Positions 35,304 through 44,943 of a stretch of 64,000 nt of DNA are shown here, in pieces. The translations under genes and the position numbers were made by a program. How positions within the stretch are numbered: position 1 is the first letter of the stretch; each line of letters opens with the position of its first letter. A model generated the notes under the pieces. It made no database searches. It saw only the letters and a list, made by a program, of their open reading frames with translations, and was not told the origin of the DNA. Origin of the DNA: Streptomyces sp. YPW6 (GTDB lineage: Bacteria; Actinomycetota; Actinomycetes; Streptomycetales; Streptomycetaceae); the NCBI RefSeq assembly GCF_018866325.1, contig NZ_CP076457.1:2763001-2827000 (forward strand), given 5' to 3'.

Positions 35304-36566
35304 ATGCCCGCGGACCTCGCTGTCATCGGACTCGGTCACCTCGGCCTGCCGCTCGCCCGAGCCGCCGTGGCCGCCGGAATCGCCACCGTCGGGTACGACC
35401 CCGATCCCCGCCCGCACGCGGAGCTGAGAGCGGGCCGGAGCCCCGTCGAGGGCGCACTCACCGCCTCCGAGGTCCGCCGCATGCTCGCGGGCGGCTTCCG
35501 CCCCACCACCGACGCCGCCGAGCTGGGCCGGGTCCGTACCGCGGTGATCTGCTCCCCCACCCCGCTCGGCCCCGACCGCACCGTCGACCTCACCGCACTC
35601 GGCGACGCCGCCCGCGCCCTGGCCTCCCGGCTGCGCCCGCACACCACCGTGCTGCTGGAGTCCGCCGTACCGCCGGGCACCACCGAGACCTTCCTGCGCC
35701 CCCTGCTCGAAGAGGGCTCCGGCCTGACCGCAGGACGCGACTTCCACCTCGCCTGCTCCCCCAACCGGCTCGACCCCGGCAGCCGCACCCGCACCCTGGC
35801 CGCCACCCCCAAGGTCATCGGCGGCCTCACCCCCGCCTGCACCGAGTCGGCCGCCGCCTTCTACGGACGGCTCACCGACAAGGTCGTACGGGCCCGGGGC
35901 CTGCGCGAGGCGGAGATGACGAAGGTCCTGGAGACCAACTTCCGGCACGTCAACATCGCGCTGGTCAACGAGATGGCGGTGCTCTGCCACGACCTCGGCG
36001 TGGACTTCTGGGACGTCATCCGGTGCGCCGAGACCAAGCCGTTCGGCTTCCAGCCCTTCCGCCCGGGGCCCGGCGTCGGCGGCCACGGCGTCCCGGTCGA
36101 CCCGGGCTGCGCGCCCCACGGCGGCCCCACCGCAGGACACCCGCTGCGGATGGTCGCCCTCGCGCAGGAGATCAACGACCGGATGCCCCGGTACGTCATC
36201 CAGCGCTGCGCCACCCTCCTGAACGAGCACGGCAAGTCCGTCCGGGGCGCACGCGTCCTGCTGCTCGGCGTCACCTACAAACCGGACACCGCGGACCAGG
36301 AGGCCGCGCCCGCACGGGAGATCGCCACCCGGCTGATGGACATGGGGGCGCAGATCGGCTATCACGACCCGCACGTCCTGGACTGGCGGGTGGGCGAACT
36401 CCCCGTCCCGCGCGCCGACTCGCTGTACGAGGCGGCGGCCGCGGCCGATCTGACCGTACTGCTCCAGCAGCACCGCACCTACGACCTCCAGGGCCTGGCG
36501 GTCAAGGCCCAGCTGCTTCTGGACACCCGGGGCGCCACTCCGGCGGGGGCCGCCCACCGGCTCTAG
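35304..36566 (+). CDS. Nucleotide-sugar dehydrogenase homologue lacking catalytic Cys
   Basis: This 420-residue protein has the UDP-glucose/UDP-ManNAc dehydrogenase architecture. It shows an NAD site VIGLGHLGLPLARAAVAAG near 7, TVLLESAVPPGTTE near 118, and the linker helix MTKVLETNFRHVNIALVNEM near 206. The C-terminal domain has LLLGVTYKPDTADQEAAPA near 320. The active-site loop reads GPGVGGHGVPVDPG where the family has GGHC or GGSC: the nucleophilic cysteine is glycine. It may therefore be inactive, bind nucleotide sugar, or stop at the aldehyde. ATG 35304 follows a G-rich site; the upstream frame is poorly coding. Confidence 0.85.
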   Translation: MPADLAVIGLGHLGLPLARAAVAAGIATVGYDPDPRPHAELRAGRSPVEGALTASEVRRMLAGGFRPTTDAAELGRVRTAVICSPTPLGPDRTVDLTALGDAARALASRLRPHTTVLLESAVPPGTTETFLRPLLEEGSGLTAGRDFHLACSPNRLDPGSRTRTLAATPKVIGGLTPACTESAAAFYGRLTDKVVRARGLREAEMTKVLETNFRHVNIALVNEMAVLCHDLGVDFWDVIRCAETKPFGFQPFRPGPGVGGHGVPVDPGCAPHGGPTAGHPLRMVALAQEINDRMPRYVIQRCATLLNEHGKSVRGARVLLLGVTYKPDTADQEAAPAREIATRLMDMGAQIGYHDPHVLDWRVGELPVPRADSLYEAAAAADLTVLLQQHRTYDLQGLAVKAQLLLDTRGATPAGAAHRL

Positions 36567-36750
36567 ACCTGTCGTCACCGTGCCGTCTGCCGCGCGACGG
36601 CAGGCCCTGTCCGCCCCCGCAAGGTGACGGACCGTCGAAAGATGGCCAGTGACTGAATCTCGATGGTGCTGCTACTCTGCGGCGTCACAGAGCGCACACA
36701 TGTACGTATGCAGCGCGACAGTTCGCAGCCGTCCCAGGGGGAGCCCCACC

Positions 36751-37509
36751 GTGAGTCAGCCCGTGCAGCCTCCGAACCAGCCCCAGCAGCCCTTCGGCGG
36801 ACAGCCCGTCGACGGCAACCCCTACGCCGGCCACTCAGGCCAGCAGCCCCCCGCCCCGAGCGGCACCCCGTACGGCCAGCAGCCCCCGGCACCGGCCGGC
36901 ACCCCGTACGGCCAGCAGCCCCCGGCACCGGCCGGCACCCCGTACGGCCAGCAGCCCCCGGCACCGGCCGGCACCCCGTACGGCCAGCAGCCCCCGGCAC
37001 CCTCCGGCGCGCCCTTCGGGGACCAGCAGCCCGGCCAGGGCGCCCCGTTCGGCACGCCCGCCGAAGGCGCCCCGTTCGGCGGCGCGCCCTTCGCCCCGGC
37101 TCCCCCCGCCCGCAACACCATGCTGCTCGGTGTGGCGGTCGCGCTCGGCGCGGCGCTCGTCGCGGGCATCCTCTACGGCGTGATCGCGGGCTCCATCGAA
37201 CGGGAGGTCGGCTACGCGGCGGTCGGCGTCGGCTTCCTGGTCGGCTTCGCGGCGAGCAAGGTCGGCGGCTCCGGCCCGGCGGTCGTCGCCGCCTCCGCCG
37301 TCTTCTCCATCGGCGCCGTCTACCTCGGTCAGCTCGTCGGCATCTCGATGATCCTCGCCGATAGGGCGCAGGTTCCGTTCTTCGAGGTCGTGGGCGATCA
37401 CTTCGACACGGTGACGAGGACCTGGTCGCAGGAGGCCGACTTCATGACGTACCTCTTCCTGGGACTCAGCGCGATCGCCGCCGTCGGTGGTGCGAAGAAG
37501 GCCGGATGA
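36751..37509 (+). CDS. Membrane protein with Pro/Gln-rich repeat N-terminus
   Basis: The 252-residue protein starts at GTG 36751 (VSQPVQPPNQPQQP) after GGGGGAG. The cytoplasmic N-terminal half is Pro/Gln/Gly-rich with four 12-residue repeats (GTPYGQQPPAPA). The C-terminal half has four membrane segments at about 126-146, 150-175, 178-200 and 230-248. I know no function. Such low-complexity N-termini are common in Streptomyces membrane proteins and may mediate protein contacts. It ends at a strong terminator shared with guaB3. Confidence 0.75.
   Translation: MSQPVQPPNQPQQPFGGQPVDGNPYAGHSGQQPPAPSGTPYGQQPPAPAGTPYGQQPPAPAGTPYGQQPPAPAGTPYGQQPPAPSGAPFGDQQPGQGAPFGTPAEGAPFGGAPFAPAPPARNTMLLGVAVALGAALVAGILYGVIAGSIEREVGYAAVGVGFLVGFAASKVGGSGPAVVAASAVFSIGAVYLGQLVGISMILADRAQVPFFEVVGDHFDTVTRTWSQEADFMTYLFLGLSAIAAVGGAKKAG
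36862..37005. repeat. Four 36-bp coding tandem repeats
   Basis: Units begin at 36862, 36898, 36934 and 36970. The first three are essentially identical and the last diverges at its end. Each encodes the dodecapeptide GTPYGQQPPAPA. Confidence 0.95.
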
Positions 37510-37528
37510 CACCGCACGGCAGCATGCC

Positions 37529-37563
37529 GCAGGGCCCGGACCGTGGAACGGTCCGGGCCCTGC
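37529..37563. terminator. Bidirectional terminator hairpin
   Basis: GCAGGGCCCGGACCG (37529-37543) pairs perfectly with 37549-37563 over a 5-base loop, between the convergent repeat membrane protein gene and guaB3. Confidence 0.9.
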
Positions 37564-37587
37564 GTGTACGGAGCGGCGACGCGGAGG

Positions 37588-38712
37588 TCAGCGGCGGTGC
37601 TGCGAGTCCGCGACGGTCACCTCGACGCGCTGGAACTCCTTGAGGTCGCTGTAGCCGGTGGTGGCCATCGCGCGGCGCAGGGCGCCGAAGATGTTCATCG
37701 AGCCGTCCGGGGTGTGCGAGGGCCCGGTGAGGACCTCCTCCGTCGTCCCGACGGAACCGAGGTCGACCAGCTTGCCGCGCGGCACGTCCTCGTGGACGGC
37801 CTCCATGCCCCAGTGACGGCCCCGGCCCGGCGCGTCGGTGGCGCGGGCCAGCGGGGAGCCCATCATCACGGCGTCCGCACCGCAGGCGATGGCCTTCGGC
37901 AGGTCGCCGGACCAGCCGACACCGCCGTCCGCGATGACGTGCACGTACCGGCCGCCGGACTCGTCCATGTAGTCGCGGCGGGCGCCGGCGACGTCCGCGA
38001 CGGCGGTGGCCATCGGGACCTGGATGCCGAAGACGTTGCGCGTGGTGTGCGCGGCGCCACCGCCGAAGCCGACGAGGACACCGGCGGCGCCGGTGCGCAT
38101 CAGGTGCAGGGCGGCGGTGTACGTGGCGCAGCCGCCGACGATGACCGGGACGTCCAGCTCGTAGATGAACTGCTTGAGGTTCAGCGGCTCGGCGGCGCCG
38201 GAGACGTGCTCGGCGGAGACCGTCGTCCCGCGGATGACGAAGATGTCGACGCCCGCGTCGACGACCGCCTTGGAGAACTGGGCGGTGCGCTGCGGGGAGA
38301 GCGCGGCGGCGGTGACGACGCCGGAGTCGCGCACCTCCTTGATGCGCTGCCCGATCAGCTCCTCCTGGATCGGCGCGGAGTAGATCTCCTGGAGCCGGCG
38401 GGTCGCGGACTCGGCGGGCATCTCCGCGATCTCGTCCAGCAGCGGCTGGGGGTCGGCGTGCCGGGTCCACAGCCCTTCCAGGTTGAGCACGCCCAGGCCG
38501 CCCATCTCGCCGATGCGGATGGCGGTCTGCGGGGAGACCACGGAGTCCATGGGAGCGGCCAGGAACGGCAGCTCGAAGCGGTAGGCGTCGATCTGCCAGG
38601 CGATCGAGACCTCCTTCGGGTCCCGGGTGCGGCGGCTCGGAACGACAGCGATGTCGTCGAATGCGTAAGCCCGGCGGCCGCGCTTGCCGCGCCCGATCTC
38701 GATCTCAGTCAC
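37588..38712 (-). CDS. guaB3: IMP dehydrogenase family protein GuaB3
   Basis: This 374-residue member of the IMPDH/GMP reductase superfamily is without CBS domains. The barrel motifs are clear: AAPMDSVVSPQTA near 53, ADGGVGWSGDLPKAIACGAD near 263 and MMGSPLA. At the catalytic loop the sequence is GFGGGAAHTTRN. IMPDH has GxGSICTTR, so the thioimidate-forming Cys is His here. Function as an IMP dehydrogenase is therefore doubtful. It could be regulatory or act on another substrate. It is downstream of guaB on the same strand, as in mycobacteria (guaB2-guaB3-choD). A terminator separates the two genes. Confidence 0.88.
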   Translation of the reverse strand: MTEIEIGRGKRGRRAYAFDDIAVVPSRRTRDPKEVSIAWQIDAYRFELPFLAAPMDSVVSPQTAIRIGEMGGLGVLNLEGLWTRHADPQPLLDEIAEMPAESATRRLQEIYSAPIQEELIGQRIKEVRDSGVVTAAALSPQRTAQFSKAVVDAGVDIFVIRGTTVSAEHVSGAAEPLNLKQFIYELDVPVIVGGCATYTAALHLMRTGAAGVLVGFGGGAAHTTRNVFGIQVPMATAVADVAGARRDYMDESGGRYVHVIADGGVGWSGDLPKAIACGADAVMMGSPLARATDAPGRGRHWGMEAVHEDVPRGKLVDLGSVGTTEEVLTGPSHTPDGSMNIFGALRRAMATTGYSDLKEFQRVEVTVADSQHRR

Positions 38713-38765
38713 GATGTGTGGCCTTTCCCTCTACGTCTGCGCTGACCAGTATCCCCGACGCAGCC

Positions 38766-38803
38766 GTGAGGGGCGGTACCGGGAACTCCGGTCCGCCCCT
38801 CAC
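38766..38803 (-). terminator. Terminator after guaB
   Basis: GTGAGGGGCGG (38766-38776) pairs with CCGCCCCTCAC (38793-38803), with an inner ACCGG-CCGGT stem and one bulged base. It lies 13 bases after the guaB stop, so guaB3 probably needs its own promoter or read-through. Confidence 0.8.
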
Positions 38804-38816
38804 CTGCGGTGACGCG

Positions 38817-40361
<1,545 letters not shown>

Positions 40362-40550
40362 CTAACGGCCCCGGAAGGTGTCTCATTCCACGATCAAGAT
40401 CACTTGGGAGTTCTGGAGCATCGCACGAAGCGGTCGGGCGGCGGTCCCCGCAGCGCTGCCGGGGGTCCGGCCGGACAGGCCGGGGTGCCCGGTGGGGTGC
40501 ATCGCACAGCGCCGTGCGAGGCGCCCCGGCCCCTCCCTGCCCGGGGCCGC

Positions 40551-41126
40551 CTACTGCTCGGCCAGCGCCCGGAGCCTGCTGAGCGCGCGGTGCTGGGCGA
40601 CCCGGACCGCACCCGGCGACATCCCGAGCATCCGTCCGGTCTCCTCGGCTGTCAGCCCCACCGCGACCCGCAGGACCAGCAGCTCACGCTGGCTCTCCGG
40701 GAGATTGGCGAGGAGCTTCTTCGCCCAGGCGGCGTCGCTGCTGAGCAGGGCGCGCTCCTCCGGGCCGAGGGAGTCGTCGGGCCGTTCCGGCATCTCGTCG
40801 GAGGGGACGGCGGTCGACCCCGGGTGGCGCATCGCGGCGCGCTGGAGGTCGGCGACCTTGTGCCCGGCGATCGCGAAGACGAAGGCCTCGAAGGGCCTGC
40901 CGGTGTCCTTGTAGCGCGGCAGCGCCATCAGCACCGCGACGCAGACCTCCTGCGCGAGGTCCTCCACGAAGTGGCGAGCATCACCGGGGAGGCGGTTGAG
41001 CCGGGAGCGGCAGTAGCGCAGGGCGAGAGGGTGGACGTGGGCCAGCAGATCGTGGGTGGCCTGCGCGTCTCCGTCGACGGCGCGGTGCACGAGGGCACCG
41101 ATCACCGTGGTCTCGTCATCGCGCAT
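40551..41126 (-). CDS. shbA: ShbA-type sigma factor
   Basis: This 191-residue sigma factor has region 2 at about 15-85 ([36 protein letters not shown]) and region 4 at about 135-190 ([39 protein letters not shown]). Position between guaB and bldM matches ShbA, which in Streptomyces drives transcription of hrdB, the principal sigma factor gene. I choose ATG 41126 because codons upstream of it in frame lose third-position GC; GTG/ATG starts at 41216 and 41267 are alternatives. No anti-sigma gene is adjacent. Its control is not visible. Confidence 0.85.
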   Translation of the reverse strand: MRDDETTVIGALVHRAVDGDAQATHDLLAHVHPLALRYCRSRLNRLPGDARHFVEDLAQEVCVAVLMALPRYKDTGRPFEAFVFAIAGHKVADLQRAAMRHPGSTAVPSDEMPERPDDSLGPEERALLSSDAAWAKKLLANLPESQRELLVLRVAVGLTAEETGRMLGMSPGAVRVAQHRALSRLRALAEQ

Positions 41127-41406
41127 CGGACCATGGTGCCCTGATGCCAGTCGGTCCGCTGCACTGCGCCCGGAGTTGTGCACCGAAGCGTTATGAGCGG
41201 GTGCGCCGGATGTCATCTCCTGCGCCCTCCCCTTCCGCTCGACCGAATCGTTCCTGAGGAACTCCACGACTCAAGGATGCGTCATCGGCCGGGAAGCGTC
41301 ACATGGCACCGCTGGGCGGGCGCCCGGATGCAGGATGTGGAGCCGGTGGCCCGCTCCGTGCCCCCGTCCGCGGACCTGCGGACGGGGCGCGGCCCGGGCC
41401 GCGTCC

Positions 41407-42018
41407 TCAGCGGACCAGGCCCCAGCGGAATCCGAGGGCCACCGCGTGGGCGCGGTCCGAGGCCCCGAGCTTCTTGAACAGGCGGCGGGCGTGGGTCTTG
41501 ACCGTGTCCTCGGAGAGGAAGAGCTCGCGGCCGATCTCGGCGTTCGAGCGGCCGTGGCTCATGCCTTCGAGCACCTGGATCTCCCGCGCGGTGAGCGTCG
41601 GGGCCGCGCCCATCTCGGCGGACCGCAGCCGGCGCGGGGCGAGCCGCCACGTCGGGTCGGCCAGCGCCTGGGTGACGGTGGCCCGCAGCTCGGCACGCGA
41701 GGCGTCCTTGTGGAGATAGCCGCGGGCGCCGGCGGCGACCGCGAGCGCGACGCCGTCCAGGTCCTCGGCGACGGTCAGCATGATGATCCGGGCTCCGGGG
41801 TCGGCGGAGAGCAGCCGACGGACGGTCTCCACACCTCCCAGACCGGGCATGCGTACGTCCATCAGAATCAGGTCCGAACGATCGGCGCCCCAGCGGCGGA
41901 GGACTTCCTCGCCGTTGGCCGCGGTCGTCACACGCTCGACGCCGGGCACGGTGGCCACCGCGCGACGGAGCGCTTCTCGGGCAAGCGGGGAGTCGTCGCA
42001 GACGAGGACGGATGTCAT
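41407..42018 (-). CDS. bldM: BldM, developmental NarL-type response regulator
   Basis: The 203-residue regulator has an N-terminal receiver domain (VLVCDDSPLAREALRRAVAT; Asp in LILMDVRMPG) and a LuxR-type HTH (LTAREIQVLEGMSHGRSNAE, EDTVKTHARRLFKKLGASDR). Sequence and neighbours (shbA, whiD) identify BldM, needed for aerial hyphae. It acts as a homodimer, and with WhiI as a heterodimer for late sporulation genes. It is an orphan regulator whose phosphorylation is considered unnecessary. Start ATG 42018 is chosen over longer in-frame starts. A near-perfect sigma-BldN promoter lies upstream at 42142-42169. Confidence 0.95.
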   Translation of the reverse strand: MTSVLVCDDSPLAREALRRAVATVPGVERVTTAANGEEVLRRWGADRSDLILMDVRMPGLGGVETVRRLLSADPGARIIMLTVAEDLDGVALAVAAGARGYLHKDASRAELRATVTQALADPTWRLAPRRLRSAEMGAAPTLTAREIQVLEGMSHGRSNAEIGRELFLSEDTVKTHARRLFKKLGASDRAHAVALGFRWGLVR

Positions 42019-42141
42019 GACCGTCCTCCGCAGCTGATGCGCGTCACCTTGAGCCTCCAGGCTGATACAAGTCGTCACCTGTGCGGTCGACCCCCTCGGA
42101 CATGTGCCCGAGCCGGATATCCGTCAACCGCATCCGTTCCT

Positions 42142-42169
42142 TTAACGACGGTCACTCGAAAGAGTTACG
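42142..42169 (-). promoter_or_regulatory. Sigma-BldN-type promoter of bldM
   Basis: On the minus strand CGTAAC (42169-42164) is followed by 16 bases and CGTTAA (42147-42142). The sigma-BldN consensus is CGTAAC-N16-CGTTGA, so 11 of 12 bases fit. bldM is the classical BldN target. The transcript would have a leader of roughly 115 bases. Confidence 0.85.
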
Positions 42170-42326
42170 GGTCGCGCGACCGGGTTCGGCACTCTACGTG
42201 AAGGCCCGAATACGGAGGAGGACGACGCGGGTGATTCACCCGTCAACCGAATCTTCACTCCCTGGCGTGCCCTATTTGGCAGCTTTTCTTCCCTTTTAAG
42301 GGTGTCTGTGGCTAGATTCGCAATCA

Positions 42327-42359
42327 GTCATATTTACATCTACTAGCACCGTAGATGTA
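42327..42359. promoter_or_regulatory. whiD upstream element: shared motif and 9-bp dyad
   Basis: GTCATATTTACnnCTA begins at 42327. Overlapping it, TACATCTAC (42335-42343) is repeated inverted as GTAGATGTA (42351-42359) with a 7-base spacer. It lies about 113 bases before the whiD start and is a candidate operator. The rest of the 453-base bldM-whiD gap is AT-richer and gene-free. Confidence 0.5.
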
Positions 42360-42471
42360 CGGTCGAGACTTCGGTCACACCGATCACCGACGGTCCGCAC
42401 ACAGCAGGCCGTCGATCACAGACGGTCGAGGATGCCGCTTCCGACGCAGCACAGCTCCGAGGGGACAAGCA

Positions 42472-42810
42472 ATGGCAGATTTCTCCCGCCTTCCCGGACC
42501 CAACGCAGACCTGTGGGACTGGCAGCTGCTCGCCGCCTGCCGAGGCGTGGACAGCTCCCTGTTCTTCCACCCGGAGGGTGAGCGCGGCGCGGCGCGGAGC
42601 GCCCGCGAGACCTCCGCGAAGGAGGTGTGCATGCGCTGCCCGGTACGGGCCGAGTGCGCGGCGCACGCCCTGGCCGTACGGGAGCCCTACGGCGTGTGGG
42701 GCGGCCTGACGGAGGACGAGCGCGAGGAGCTGATGGGCCGGGCCAGGACCCGGCTGATCAGCGCGGCGCCCTCCGGCGCCCCCGCCGCGGGGCCCTCCGG
42801 CACCACCTGA
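42472..42810 (+). CDS. whiD: WhiD, WhiB-family iron-sulfur regulator
   Basis: This 112-residue protein of the WhiB family binds a 4Fe-4S cluster through four Cys: one in LLAACRGVD near residue 23, then CMRCPVRAEC (about 53-62). The GVWGG turn lies near 77 and a basic C-terminal segment follows. Linkage to bldM identifies WhiD, needed for maturation and proper septation of spores and working with sigma factor region 4. Start ATG 42472 follows GAGGGG. A dyad upstream may bind a developmental regulator such as BldM/WhiI. Confidence 0.94.
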   Translation: MADFSRLPGPNADLWDWQLLAACRGVDSSLFFHPEGERGAARSARETSAKEVCMRCPVRAECAAHALAVREPYGVWGGLTEDEREELMGRARTRLISAAPSGAPAAGPSGTT

Positions 42811-43003
42811 CACCCGTACGCCCCCACGCCACGCAGAAACGTTTCCCCGAGAGCCGGGGCCTGCCGGCCCCGGGCGGCCGGGGCCGGTGCCCGCGTGGGC
42901 GTCACACGCCGCACGCCGCACGCCCTCAGCCACCGCCGGAGCGGGCCCGCGCCCCCCAGCGGTCCCGGCAGCCGTCGATGTGGCCCCGCGTTCCCCTGCG
43001 GCC

Positions 43004-43894
43004 TCAGCGGGCGGCCGTCCGCGCCAGCTGGTCCAGGGTGGCCGCCACCGCCGGGACCCGGGCCAGGTCCGGCAGGGTCAGCGCGACGATCTCCCGTTCG
43101 ATCGCGGGCTCGACCGGCACGGCCCTGGCCCCCTTGGCGCGTACCGACTCGACGGCCAGCTCCGGCAGCACCGCCACACCGAGCCCGGCCCCGACCAGGC
43201 CCATCACCGCCGGGTAGTCGTCGGTGGCGAAGTCGATGCGCGGGGCGAATCCGGACGCCTCGCAGACCTCGACCAGCTGGCGGCGGCAGCGCGGGCAGCC
43301 CGCGATCCAGGACTCGTCGGCCAGCTCGCCGATGGACACGCTCGGCGCGTCCGCCAGCCGGTGCCCCTCCGGGAGAAGGCCGATCAGGCGGTCGGTGAGC
43401 AGCGGCCGGACCACCAGGTCGTCCCATTCGCCTCCGGCCGCCCCGTAACGGAACGCCAGCGCGATGTCGCAGTCGCCCTCGCGCAGCAGGTCCACCGAGC
43501 GCGGGGGTTCGGCCTCGACGAGCGAGACACGGGTGCCGGGGTGGTCGGCGCGCAGGGCGGCCAGCGCGCCCGGGACCAGGGTGGAGCTGCCGCTGGGGAA
43601 GGAGACCAGCCGGACCCGCCCGGCCCGCAGTCCGGCGATGGCGGCGACCTCCTCCTCGGCGGCGGTCAGCCCCGCGAGGATGCCGGAGGCGTGCCGTACC
43701 AGTGCCTCGCCGGCCTGGGTCAGGCGCATCTCGCGTCCGGTGCGGATCAGCAGCGTGGTTCCGGCGGAGGACTCCAGGGCCTTCATCTGCTGGCTGACGG
43801 CGGGCTGGGTGCAGCCCAGCGCGCGGGCGGCGGCGGAGAACGAGCCGGCGGTGGAGACGGCGCGCAGGACACGGAGGTGGCGAGCTTCGATCAC
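43004..43894 (-). CDS. LysR family transcriptional regulator
   Basis: This 296-residue regulator has an N-terminal winged HTH (RHLRVLRAVSTAGSFSAAAR, ALGCTQPAVSQQMKALES) and a periplasmic-binding-like effector domain at about 90-290. A GCPRCRRQ patch lies near 200. LysR proteins usually control a divergent neighbour. Here the divergent gene is the MOSC protein, whose start is about 80 bases away, so it is the likeliest target. The effector is unknown. Confidence 0.9.
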   Translation of the reverse strand: MIEARHLRVLRAVSTAGSFSAAARALGCTQPAVSQQMKALESSAGTTLLIRTGREMRLTQAGEALVRHASGILAGLTAAEEEVAAIAGLRAGRVRLVSFPSGSSTLVPGALAALRADHPGTRVSLVEAEPPRSVDLLREGDCDIALAFRYGAAGGEWDDLVVRPLLTDRLIGLLPEGHRLADAPSVSIGELADESWIAGCPRCRRQLVEVCEASGFAPRIDFATDDYPAVMGLVGAGLGVAVLPELAVESVRAKGARAVPVEPAIEREIVALTLPDLARVPAVAATLDQLARTAAR

Positions 43895-43962
43895 CCCACC
43901 ATCATAAGGAGCTCTTGGGGAAGTGGCGAATTAATGATGCACTTGTTTGGGTCGAGGGCGGT

Positions 43963-43975
43963 TAGCGTAGCCGCA
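43963..43975 (+). promoter_or_regulatory. -10 element implying leaderless MOSC mRNA
   Basis: TAGCGT at 43963-43968 lies 6 bases before the MOSC ATG at 43975, so transcription would begin at the start codon. There is no Shine-Dalgarno before this ATG, which supports a leaderless transcript. Confidence 0.5.
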
Positions 43976-44643
43976 TGAAGCTGCTCACCGTGAACATCGG
44001 CCGTCCGAGCCCGAACGCCCGGACCGACGGGCCGGCCGGCCTGTCCGGGATCGACAAGCGCCCGGTGGAGGGCCTCGTGGAGGTACGCGACCCGGGCCCC
44101 AAGGGCGTCGGTGGCAGCGGGCTGTCCGGGGACGCTGTCTGCGATCTGCGCCATCACGGTGGCAGCGACCAGGCGGTGTACGCCTTCGCCCGCGAGGATC
44201 TGGACGCCTGGGAGCGGGAGCTGGGCGGCCGGAAGCTGGCCAACGGGGTGTTCGGCGAGAACCTCACGACCCTGGGGCTCGACGTCAGCGGTGCGCTGAT
44301 CGGCGAGCGCTGGCGGGTGGGGGCGGACCTGGTGCTGGAGGTGACCTCGGGGCGGATCCCGTGCCGGACCTTCGCCGAGCACGTCGGGGAGCAGGGGTGG
44401 GTCAGGCGGTTCACCCAGCACGGGGTGACCGGTGCGTATCTGCGGGTGATCGAACCGGGCGCGGTCCGCGCCGGGGACCCGGTCGAGATCGTGCACCGGC
44501 CGGACCACGAGATCACCGCCGCCCTGCAGTTCCGGGCGTCGACGACCGAACGCACCCTGCTGCCCTCGCTGCTGGCCGCCGGGGAGGCGCTGCACCCCGA
44601 GGCGCTGCGCAAGGCGCGGGAGTACGTGGCACAGCAGGGCTGA
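43975..44643 (+). CDS. MOSC domain-containing protein (YiiM-like)
   Basis: The 222-residue protein has the MOSC fold found in molybdenum cofactor sulfurases. Conserved features are VCDLRHHGGSDQAVYAFARE near 50, GVFGENLTTLGLD near 84, and the Cys in TSGRIPCRTFAEHVG near 126 that may carry sulfur. YiiM-type members reduce N-hydroxylated compounds with molybdenum cofactor, but the activity here is unproven. It is divergent from a LysR regulator, which probably controls it. Confidence 0.88.
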   Translation: MKLLTVNIGRPSPNARTDGPAGLSGIDKRPVEGLVEVRDPGPKGVGGSGLSGDAVCDLRHHGGSDQAVYAFAREDLDAWERELGGRKLANGVFGENLTTLGLDVSGALIGERWRVGADLVLEVTSGRIPCRTFAEHVGEQGWVRRFTQHGVTGAYLRVIEPGAVRAGDPVEIVHRPDHEITAALQFRASTTERTLLPSLLAAGEALHPEALRKAREYVAQQG

Positions 44644-44943
44644 GGACCGGGCGGCGCGGCCCGTCACGAGGCGAGCCGCGCTCCGCCGCGGGACCGGCGG
44701 CGCACCGCCGGGTGACAGGGCGTCACCCGGCCCCGGATTCCGGGCCGGCGGCGGGGGACAGGACCGCCCGGCGACGCGTCCGGGCGCGGCCGGGACCGGA
44801 CCGCCGCGTTCGACGTGCGGACCGGGGCGTTCCCGTGGCGGCGGCTCAGCGGGGCCGACGGGGTGACAGGCCGGTTCGCGGTGGTGCAGGAGGGGCGGCG
44901 GGCGGGTGAGGGCCCGGTCCCTGGGGGCACTAACGTGCCGCGT
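44644..44943. other. Intergenic region with terminator-like hairpins
   Basis: These 300 bases lie between the MOSC and short-chain dehydrogenase genes. GCCGGGTGAC (44707-44716) pairs with GTCACCCGGC (44722-44731), a likely terminator of the MOSC gene. TAACGT about seven bases before ATG 44944 is a candidate -10 for a leaderless dehydrogenase mRNA. I see no gene here. Confidence 0.55.

Noticed and set aside
36862..37005. CRISPR-like direct repeats
   Set aside because: The 36-bp units are contiguous, without spacers, and encode a dodecapeptide in frame; this is a coding tandem repeat.
41127..41267. N-terminal extension of ShbA from 41267 or 41216
   Set aside because: Codons in this stretch end often in A or T, unlike the body of the gene, so it looks like leader DNA; ATG 41126 is preferred.
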